Assembly: GCF_003074055.1 (NCBI RefSeq)
Contig: NZ_CP029043.1
Coordinates: 5,138,501-5,202,500, forward strand
From: Streptomyces nigra
GTDB lineage: Bacteria; Actinomycetota; Actinomycetes; Streptomycetales; Streptomycetaceae
Direction: 5' to 3'
Length of the DNA stretch: 64,000 nucleotides
The notes below the pieces were generated by a model. That model did not search any database. It was not told where the DNA came from and worked only from the letters and a program-made list of their open reading frames with translations. Of this stretch, positions 57,707 through 64,000 are shown piece by piece. A program made the position numbers and the translations under genes. Positions within the stretch are counted from its first letter, which is position 1; the number at the start of each line of letters is the position of its first letter.

Positions 57707-60700
57707 TTGCGTTCCAGACCCCCCGGGTCCTCCGGGCCGGCGCCGCGCATGAGACGGAGCCGCTTCACGCGGCTGCTTCCGCTGCCGCTGGCCGCCGCCC
57801 TCCTCACCGGCCTCGCTGTGAGCCCCGACCTGCTCACGCGCCCCACGAACTCGCTCGACGACGCCGCCCCCGTGGCCGGTTCGAGCCCGTGGTTCGACGA
57901 CACGGCCGCCGAGCAACTGCGCCAGGACCAGTGCCTGATGGCCGACGTCCTGCGCCTGGGCGGCCCCGCGATGGCCGGCACGGCCCAGGACGCCCTCAAC
58001 CGGCCGGCCGAGGAGCTCCACACCCTCGCCGACCGGAAGTACTGGGAGAACACGCCGCTGGCCACGGCGTTCAAGAGCGACCGGGCCACCGCCGACAAGG
58101 CGCTGCAGGACCTCGGCGCCCAGCGCGACGCCTGGAAGAAGCCGCTCGAGGGCCTGACCAACCCGGCCGGCTTCACCGACACCGGCTTCCACTGGCCGCC
58201 GGACGGCGGCAACGGCAAGCCCGGCTTCTACACCCAGACCGGCCTCGACCGGTGGACCGCCGACCGCTTCTGGCAGGACGAGGAGACCTTCTACAAGGAC
58301 TCCACCCCCGCCGCCGACGCCGCCACGCGCAAGGCCGTCACCGACCTGGGCACCCCGCTCTACGGCAAGGACCCCGACCCGAGCCTGCCGAGCGACGAGT
58401 GGAACCGGGCCCTCGCCGAGCGCGACGCCTTCCAGTGGCTCACGGACACCTCGGGCCAGCCGACCGGAGCCGATGACGCCCGGATCTTCCTGACCTCCGG
58501 GGGCTTCCCCCGTACCGCCCCGGAACCGGGCTCGCCCGAGTACCGCGTCGCGGTCGAGGACCTCAAGTCCCGCTTCTCCACGTGCGCCTGGCGCGACCCG
58601 CTCGACCCGCGCGACGCCCTCAGCGACGCCACCGCCACCGCGGCGGCCGAGTGGCAGCAGGAGATCGCGGCCCAGGCCACCCAGCGCAACCAGATCCTGA
58701 CCGCCAACAAGGACGCCACGAAGGCGCTCACCGTCGGCGCCAAGGCGCTCGGCGACCTGATCGGGCAGTCCTGGACCGCCGACCACCTCACCCGCTGGCA
58801 GGACTACTGGTCCGCCGGTGGCGTCGGCGCCATCGGGAACGCGCCCACCACCATCGAGGTGACCGGCAAGAAGGGCCTGTGCCTGGACGCCGCGGGCGGG
58901 GGCACGACCGACGGCACCGCCGTGCAGATCTACACCTGCAACGGCTCCGCCGCCCAGCAGTGGACCGTCGAGGGCGACGACAAGGGCCTGCACCTGCGCA
59001 ACGTCAAGGCGCTCAAGTGCGTCGAGGTCGCGGGGAACAACGCGGCCGACGGTACGAAGATCCAGCTCGCGACGTGCAAGAGCACCCCGGCGCAGACCTG
59101 GGAGTACAACGTCCGCGCGGCCACGCCGCTGAAGAACGTGGGCACGGGCAAGTGCCTGGACCTGAAGACGTACGACAACGGCCAGGACTCCCGGCTGTGG
59201 ACGTGCTCCGGTGCCACCGCGCAGAAGGTCACCATCAAGCCGTCCGGCCAGAAGGGGACCGTTCCGCCGAAGGCCCAGTTCGACAAGGCGAAGGCGGGCC
59301 TCGCGGCCGCGCGCACCAGTGCGGCGAACCAGCTGACGGCGCTGAAGGCGCAGCTGGCCGCCGCGCAGAAGGCGGCGACCACCTCCGACACCGCCGAGCA
59401 GGCGGCGTACGCCATCGCCGATCAGCAGGGCGCTCCGCGGGGCCGCGGGCTGCTCGTGGGCCAGCAGAAGGCCCAGGTCACCAAGGGTGTGGCGGCCGCG
59501 CTGGAAGCGATGGTGAAGGCCGGTGAGACCGCCGAGGCGGCGACCCGCGCCTCCGCCAGCGACAGCGACACCATCGCCCAGCGCGCGCTCGCCCAGGCGG
59601 CGCAGGCGAAGGCCGAGTTCCGCAAGAAGGCCGCCGAGAAGGCCGAGCTGCAGGCGAAGGCCGCGGCGGACGCGGCCAAGGTGCACCGCGACAACGCCAA
59701 GAAGGACAAGGAGACCGCGGAGGCCAAGCTCGCGGTGGCTCTGAAGGCCGAGGGCGAGGCCAAGTCGGCCGCGGCCACGGCCCACGCCAAGCGGCTGGCC
59801 GCCGAGGCCGAGGAGAAGACGGCCAAGGCGGAGAAGGAGAAGGCCGCCGCCAAGCAGGCGGAGGCGGAGCAGCACAAGAAGACGGCCCAGAGCGAGGCGG
59901 CGAAGGCCAAGGACGCGCGCGAGAAGGCCGAGGCGTCCGAAGGCACGGCGGTCGAGAAGCGCAACGTGGCCGTCAAGGCCCGTGACCACGCCAAGAGCAT
60001 GCGGGACGACGCGTGGGACGCCGAGCAAAAGGCGGACGCCGCCCGGGCGAAGGCCGACGCGAAGGCCGCCTACGCCGACTCGCTGGAGGCCGGAAGCGCG
60101 GCCGACGAGGCCCGTGCCGCCGCCAATCAGGCCGACAAGCACGCCGACGACGCCGAGACCGCTGCCACCAAGGCCCGCTCCGCGGCCGACGCGGCGACCC
60201 AGGCGGCGGCGGACGCGGACGCGGCGGCCACCCGTGCGGAGTCCGCGGCCAAGCGCTCCCGCGCCAACGCCGATGCCGCGCAGGCCGCGAAGCTGAAGGC
60301 GGACGCCGCGGTGAAGACCGCGACGAGTGCCACGGCCGACGCCATCAAGGCGTCGCAGCACGCCTCGGCCGAGGCCAAGACGGCGGTGAAGCTGGCCGAC
60401 GAGGCGGAGGCGAAGGCCAAGACCGCCAAGTCCGAGGCGGACGAGGCCAACAAGGAGGCCGGCAAGGCGCTGGCGGCGTCCGCGAAGGCGGCGGGCTTCG
60501 CCTACGTCACGGCGCAGGCCGCCGTGGACGCCGGGAAGGCCGCCGCGCAGGTGGCCAAGCCGGCGAACGACGCCATCCAGCTCGGCTCGCCGTACGTCGA
60601 CACCGACTCGGTCGCCGGTCTGGTGGTGCTGGCCGGGCAGGGTTCCAAGACGATCGCGGAGCAGCAGCGGGCCGTCGCCGAGACGCACGCCAAGAACGCC

Positions 60701-62578
60701 CAGGAGGAGGCAGCCTCCTCGCAGGCGCTCGCCGACCAAGCGAAGGGCGACGCCAAGGCCGCCTACCAGCACGCGGCGAACGCCGCCAAGCACGCGTCGG
60801 ACGCCCGGGGTTACGCGAAGGAGGCCCTGGGATACGCCGCCGACGCCGCGAAGGCCGCGTCGAAGGCGGTCGCGTCACTGGCCCGCACGGTCGAGTACGA
60901 CCGCCAGGCGGCGGAGGACGCGGCGGCAGCCGACAAGGCGGCGGGCCGTGCCGAGAGCCACGCAAAGGCGGCCCGAGACTCCGCCGACGAGGCGGCGCTC
61001 GACGCGGAAGCGGCCCGCAAGGCCGCTTCGGCGGCCGAGGAGGACGCCAAGGAGGCCCGAGCGGCAGCCGACCGCGCGGACAAGGCGGCCACCGAGGCGG
61101 AAGAGGCGGCGAAGGACGCCGAGAAGTACGCCGAGGAGGCACAGGAAGCGGCCGAGCAGGCGGCTCGCACCGACGCGAACAAGCAGGTGGCGTCGGGCGC
61201 CGGGACGGGGCTCGGCAGCGTCTTCTACATCATCGACAAGATCGATCCGGTCGGTGAGCCGAAGTGGCTCGGTCAGAAGTCGCTCAGCGTGTGCGGGATC
61301 GCCTGGGCCGACCCCACCACCCACTGCAACGAGTTCGAGGTGACGGTCAACGTCACCGTCGACTACTACCTGTGCACCGACCCGAACGTCCCCGCCACGC
61401 AGTCCGGCTGCCCGGACGAGAGCTCGATCTTCCTCGACTCCGAGGTCAAGAAGATCACTGAGAACAAGGCAATCCTGGTCAGCGCCTGGGACGTGGTCGA
61501 ACAGCTGTGGGCGCCGATCATCGAGGCGCTCACGCACGACTTCACCGCGTGTTACCACGGTTCCGTCTCGGGCTGCGCGTGGGCGGCGACCTGGTTCGTG
61601 CCCGGCAAGGCCGTGACAGCCGTGGCCGACGGCATCCGCGCCGTGGACGCCGCGATGCGGACCGGGATCGGGGTCAGAGACGCATTCGACGCGCTCAAGA
61701 TCCTGCGTATCAACCCCGCGACACTGGCCGATGTCGAACGGATCATCAACACCTCCGACGCGCTCAAGACAGCGTGCCGGATCAACAGTTTCCCCGGCGA
61801 GACCCGGGTGTTGATGGGGGATGGATCACGCAAGGCGATCCGTGACGTGCGGGAGAACGACACGGTTCTGGCCGCCGACACGGAGACCGGCCTTCTGAAG
61901 GCGCGTCAGGTCACCCGGACATGGCGCCACGACACCGACCATCTGGTCGACATCACGGTTGCCGACGGCGGGCGGCTCTCCAGCACCACGGGCCACCGCT
62001 TCTTCGTCACCGGCCGTGGGTGGACCCTGGTGGCCGACCTGCGCGTCGGCGACCGTCTGCGCACCCCGGACGGAACGGTCCGCGTGGTGACGGCTCTGCG
62101 GGACCGGCCCGACCTCGCCCCTCGGTCGGTGTACGACATCACTGTCGCCGACCTGCACACGTTCTATGTGCTGGCAGGAGACGCGCCGGTCCTGGCGCAC
62201 AACTGCGACGGCGAGATCCGATGGCTCACGGAAACCTTGTCCGCCAGCTCCGACGCCGCGAAGTACGATGCGGGAGCGATGGGGGCCCGACAGGGATTCG
62301 CTCCGGCCCTTCAGTACTACAAGCCCGGTGCAGTCAGACTCGCGGAGATCAAGTTCGACGGCATCGACGTCGCCAACAAGATCATGATCGACCGCAAGTA
62401 CAACGTCACCCGGTATCCCAAGTCCTACAGGCAGGCGCAGAACCAGTCCCTGGCCCTGGAACAGAACGGGATGACAGGTGTCTGGGAGGTTCCGAATGCC
62501 AAGGTGGCTGCCGAGGCGCGGAAGATCCTCGCGAAGCAGCTCATCACCAACATCCGAGTGAGGATCGTGGCACCGTGA
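57707..62578 (+). CDS. Giant polymorphic toxin: ricin-type lectin, coiled coil, Hint, REase-like tip
   Basis: This is a 1,623-residue secreted protein. In order: signal segment (about 15-40, RLLPLPLAAALLTGLAV), an unassigned helical region (50-380), a ricin B-type lectin (about 385-515; repeats KGLCLDAAG, KCVEVAG, KCLDLKT, with the QxW-like AQQW and AQTW), an Ala/Lys/Glu coiled coil (about 520-1155), a pre-toxin region with paired Cys (1160-1350), a Hint autoprotease domain from Cys1357 to Asn1499, and a 124-residue tip starting at Cys1500. The tip has D1551 and D1562-R-K1564 with a following Gln helix, the layout of a PD-(D/E)xK nuclease. TTG 57707 follows AGGAAGGG. Confidence 0.88.
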   Translation: MRSRPPGSSGPAPRMRRSRFTRLLPLPLAAALLTGLAVSPDLLTRPTNSLDDAAPVAGSSPWFDDTAAEQLRQDQCLMADVLRLGGPAMAGTAQDALNRPAEELHTLADRKYWENTPLATAFKSDRATADKALQDLGAQRDAWKKPLEGLTNPAGFTDTGFHWPPDGGNGKPGFYTQTGLDRWTADRFWQDEETFYKDSTPAADAATRKAVTDLGTPLYGKDPDPSLPSDEWNRALAERDAFQWLTDTSGQPTGADDARIFLTSGGFPRTAPEPGSPEYRVAVEDLKSRFSTCAWRDPLDPRDALSDATATAAAEWQQEIAAQATQRNQILTANKDATKALTVGAKALGDLIGQSWTADHLTRWQDYWSAGGVGAIGNAPTTIEVTGKKGLCLDAAGGGTTDGTAVQIYTCNGSAAQQWTVEGDDKGLHLRNVKALKCVEVAGNNAADGTKIQLATCKSTPAQTWEYNVRAATPLKNVGTGKCLDLKTYDNGQDSRLWTCSGATAQKVTIKPSGQKGTVPPKAQFDKAKAGLAAARTSAANQLTALKAQLAAAQKAATTSDTAEQAAYAIADQQGAPRGRGLLVGQQKAQVTKGVAAALEAMVKAGETAEAATRASASDSDTIAQRALAQAAQAKAEFRKKAAEKAELQAKAAADAAKVHRDNAKKDKETAEAKLAVALKAEGEAKSAAATAHAKRLAAEAEEKTAKAEKEKAAAKQAEAEQHKKTAQSEAAKAKDAREKAEASEGTAVEKRNVAVKARDHAKSMRDDAWDAEQKADAARAKADAKAAYADSLEAGSAADEARAAANQADKHADDAETAATKARSAADAATQAAADADAAATRAESAAKRSRANADAAQAAKLKADAAVKTATSATADAIKASQHASAEAKTAVKLADEAEAKAKTAKSEADEANKEAGKALAASAKAAGFAYVTAQAAVDAGKAAAQVAKPANDAIQLGSPYVDTDSVAGLVVLAGQGSKTIAEQQRAVAETHAKNAQEEAASSQALADQAKGDAKAAYQHAANAAKHASDARGYAKEALGYAADAAKAASKAVASLARTVEYDRQAAEDAAAADKAAGRAESHAKAARDSADEAALDAEAARKAASAAEEDAKEARAAADRADKAATEAEEAAKDAEKYAEEAQEAAEQAARTDANKQVASGAGTGLGSVFYIIDKIDPVGEPKWLGQKSLSVCGIAWADPTTHCNEFEVTVNVTVDYYLCTDPNVPATQSGCPDESSIFLDSEVKKITENKAILVSAWDVVEQLWAPIIEALTHDFTACYHGSVSGCAWAATWFVPGKAVTAVADGIRAVDAAMRTGIGVRDAFDALKILRINPATLADVERIINTSDALKTACRINSFPGETRVLMGDGSRKAIRDVRENDTVLAADTETGLLKARQVTRTWRHDTDHLVDITVADGGRLSSTTGHRFFVTGRGWTLVADLRVGDRLRTPDGTVRVVTALRDRPDLAPRSVYDITVADLHTFYVLAGDAPVLAHNCDGEIRWLTETLSASSDAAKYDAGAMGARQGFAPALQYYKPGAVRLAEIKFDGIDVANKIMIDRKYNVTRYPKSYRQAQNQSLALEQNGMTGVWEVPNAKVAAEARKILAKQLITNIRVRIVAP

Positions 62579-63147
62579 CCCAACTCGAACGCCTTCTCAC
62601 GAATGTCCTGATGGACGTCGTGGTGACTCTGCGGTCCGCGCGCCCCGGCGGACTCGATCCGGATGACGCCGGGCGGCTCACCGCGGGAGCGGTGGGCATC
62701 CTCCGGTCTGGGCTGGCCGACGCCACCGGTGAGGAACAGCGGGCGCTGGCGCTGGTTTTCCGGGAGAACGCCGACCGTGAAGGAGTGCCGGAGCGGAAGG
62801 CGGCGGCCGTCGAGTTCGCCGAGTCGCTGCGCCCCGCTCCCGAGCACTCCGCTCGGGTCGGCCGGCCCGAGGCCGTCGTCCGTGTGCTCGCGGAAGCCGT
62901 CATGGATCTGCTTCTGGCGGTAGAGCTGGCGGACGACGACGTCATCGACCCGGACGACGCCGTGAAGGTCGGCGAGTGGGCCGCGGCAGGTCTGCAGACG
63001 GGACTGGACCAGGCCTCCGAGGAGGACCGGCACGCCCTGATCGACCACTTCCGCGCCATCGCTGAGGCGGAGGAGGACCCTGAACGCAGGGACATGGCTC
63101 TGGAGTTCCCCGAAGCGATGGGTCTGCTTCTCGAGGACGAGGACTGA
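62575..63147 (+). CDS. Candidate immunity protein, twofold repeat
   Basis: This 190-residue acidic protein starts at GTG 62575, overlapping the toxin stop (GTGA), so its translation is coupled to the toxin tip. It has no signal peptide. It consists of two similar halves: residues about 5-86 (LDPDDAGRLTAGAVGILRSGL) and 98-180 (IDPDDAVKVGEWAAAGLQTGL), both all-helical with a trailing (K/R)-x(5-6)-(L/V)-EF motif. I do not recognise a family. The position, coupling and acidic nature suggest that it neutralises the basic nuclease tip. This is inference. Confidence 0.72.
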   Translation: MTQLERLLTNVLMDVVVTLRSARPGGLDPDDAGRLTAGAVGILRSGLADATGEEQRALALVFRENADREGVPERKAAAVEFAESLRPAPEHSARVGRPEAVVRVLAEAVMDLLLAVELADDDVIDPDDAVKVGEWAAAGLQTGLDQASEEDRHALIDHFRAIAEAEEDPERRDMALEFPEAMGLLLEDED

Positions 63148-63167
63148 CAAAGAGGCCCGGCACCGGA

Positions 63168-63200
63168 GGGCGCCCCCGGCCGACAGGGGAGGGGGCGCCC
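63168..63200 (+). terminator. Hairpin after the immunity gene
   Basis: A perfect 10-bp stem (GGGCGCCCCC at 63168-63177 with GGGGGCGCCC at 63191-63200) encloses a 13-base loop, with TTCG after it. It lies between the immunity gene and the last small gene. Confidence 0.65.
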
Positions 63201-63243
63201 TTCGCACGCGCTGGCCGCATCGCCGCCCAGGAGAGAGGAACAG

Positions 63244-63633
63244 TTGAGAACCCAGCTGAAAGTGACCCGCGACGGCGACGCCTTCGTCGTTCGGCTCACG
63301 CCCCGTCAGGTGTCGGCGATGTACGAGGCCCTGAGCTTTCTCGCCGGGCTGGACTACGGTGACACGCAGCTGACCCTGTTGGTCGGCGCGGGGCGGGAGG
63401 CCGTCGACGGGCTCGTGGGACGGCTGGCCGGGCGGCGCACGGAGTCCTGCGACGTCCGCCTCACCGGCGGGGAACTCCACATGGTGCACAGTGCGCTGAC
63501 CGCCGCGCCCATCAGGTTCGTCGAGCGTGGCGGCCTCTTCGCGCAGGAGCCCTTCCACATCCGTACGGGCTTCTACCGGGAGAACTTCGACGCCCTGGCG
63601 TCCGCGCTCGTCCAGGCGGCCGGTCAGGCGTGA
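63244..63633 (+). CDS. Small conserved protein downstream of the toxin module
   Basis: This 129-residue cytosolic protein starts MRTQLKVTRDGDAFVVRLTP from TTG 63244, preceded by AGGAGAGAGGAAC, a strong binding site. It holds two similar helical stretches (LTPRQVSAMYEALSFLAG and LTGGELHMVHSALTAAP) and ends FYRENFDALASALVQAAGQA. I do not recognise a family name. It is separated from the immunity gene by a hairpin, but is codirectional. It could be a second immunity protein or an unrelated conserved protein. Confidence 0.7.
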   Translation: MRTQLKVTRDGDAFVVRLTPRQVSAMYEALSFLAGLDYGDTQLTLLVGAGREAVDGLVGRLAGRRTESCDVRLTGGELHMVHSALTAAPIRFVERGGLFAQEPFHIRTGFYRENFDALASALVQAAGQA

Positions 63634-63661
63634 ATCCCGCCGTGAGGCACTGACACACACA

Positions 63662-63692
63662 GAGGGCGCCCCCTTCAACAGGGGGCGCCCTC
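63662..63692. terminator. Terminator between the toxin module and pyk
   Basis: A perfect 12-bp stem (GAGGGCGCCCCC at 63662-63673 with GGGGGCGCCCTC at 63681-63692) closes a 7-base loop. It lies between convergent genes and can serve both. Confidence 0.85.
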
Positions 63693-63721
63693 GATGTCGT
63701 ACAAGAGCCCTACAGGGGCCG

Positions 63722-64000
63722 TCAGTCGCGGCCCTGGCCGCCCAGGTGGTGGACCCGGACCATGTTCGTCGTGCCCGGGACCCCGGGCGGCGAGCCCGCC
63801 GTGATGACCACGATGTCGCCCTCGTGGAACAGGCCCAGCTTGACGATCTCCTGGTCGACCAGGTCGACCATCTCGTCGGTGCTGTTCACGAACGGCACCA
63901 CGTGCGGCTCGACGCCCCAGCTGAGGGTCATCTGGTTGCGCGTGGACTCGTCCGTCGTGAACGCGATGATCTGCTGCGCCGCCCGGTAGCGGCTCAGGCG
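63722..64000 (-). CDS. pyk: Pyruvate kinase, C-terminal end (partial)
   Basis: This is the last 92 codons of a gene continuing beyond the window. The sequence (RAAQQIIAFTTDESTRNQM, SWGVEPHVVPFVNSTDEM, GDIVVITAGSPPGVPGTTNM) is the C-terminal regulatory domain of pyruvate kinase, which makes pyruvate and ATP from phosphoenolpyruvate. The substrate-binding domains lie outside the window. The conserved GSPPGVPGTTN loop identifies it firmly. Streptomyces usually carries two pyk genes; which one this is cannot be told from the C-terminus alone. Confidence 0.95.
   Translation of the reverse strand, partial: RLSRYRAAQQIIAFTTDESTRNQMTLSWGVEPHVVPFVNSTDEMVDLVDQEIVKLGLFHEGDIVVITAGSPPGVPGTTNMVRVHHLGGQGRD

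Noticed and set aside
57458..60793. A 1,111-codon open frame on the minus strand opposite the toxin gene.
   Set aside because: It mirrors the Ala-rich coiled coil and gives a Gly/Leu/Arg-rich string with no domain; the plus-strand frame has signal, lectin, Hint and nuclease features.

Overview
The window is very GC-rich actinobacterial chromosome and almost certainly comes from a Streptomyces. The order of genes (ATP synthase, chitinase with a two-component pair, nucS, the filP/scy coiled-coil pair, methylmalonyl-CoA epimerase, thiolase, meaB, isobutyryl-CoA mutase large subunit, pyruvate kinase) matches, from memory, the SCO5370-SCO5423 stretch of S. coelicolor. Most genes are conserved core genes. 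I see no rRNA, tRNA, CRISPR array or insertion sequence.

Layout. 1-3.2 kb: the end of the atp operon (atpA end, atpG, atpD, atpC). 3.3-8.8 kb: a DUF2550 membrane protein, a candidate small secreted protein, a secreted GH18 chitinase behind a promoter with two 12-bp chitin-control repeats, and its ChiR/ChiS-like pair. 8.8-19.1 kb: cobalamin adenosyltransferase, a drug-type ABC exporter with a divergent TetR, 3-hydroxyacyl-CoA dehydrogenase, a STAS protein, a membrane-anchored ATPase with a degenerate P-loop, NucS and small conserved proteins. 19.1-23.1 kb: two tandem ABC-2 exporters. 23.3-28.2 kb: FilP and Scy, the cytoskeletal proteins of polar growth. 28.4-31.2 kb: acyl-CoA genes (epimerase, thiolase, MeaB). 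31.3-35.9 kb: an MFS transporter with a candidate leader peptide and a PepSY/two-component unit, bracketed by two related palindromic repeats. 35.9-39.5 kb: a MarR regulator, three AIM24 proteins, a DUF3817 protein and a thiamine-binding-type protein.

39.7-49.4 kb is a type II polyketide cluster of the spore-pigment (whiE/cur/sch) kind: SchA/CurD-like protein, cupin, KS-alpha, KS-beta, ACP, aromatase/cyclase, TcmI-type cyclase, then an amidohydrolase and an FAD hydroxylase on the minus strand, and a P450 plus a small monooxygenase-like protein on the plus strand. It looks inserted between genes that are neighbours in other streptomycetes. 49.4-54 kb: MarR, a second DUF3817 protein, icmA with a 24-bp palindrome at its start, a TetR regulator and a thioredoxin/TPR protein.

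54-57.4 kb: an operon of DUF6230, DUF6114 and a secreted Ser/Glu-rich protein. 57.7-63.6 kb: a 1,623-residue secreted polymorphic toxin (ricin-type lectin, very long Ala-rich coiled coil, Hint autoprotease, PD-(D/E)xK nuclease-like tip) whose stop codon overlaps the start of a twofold-repeated candidate immunity protein, followed by a second small gene. The window ends in the C-terminal part of pyruvate kinase.

The observations most worth following are the toxin/immunity module, the leader peptide and hairpins before the MFS gene, the palindrome on the icmA start, and the extended pigment cluster.
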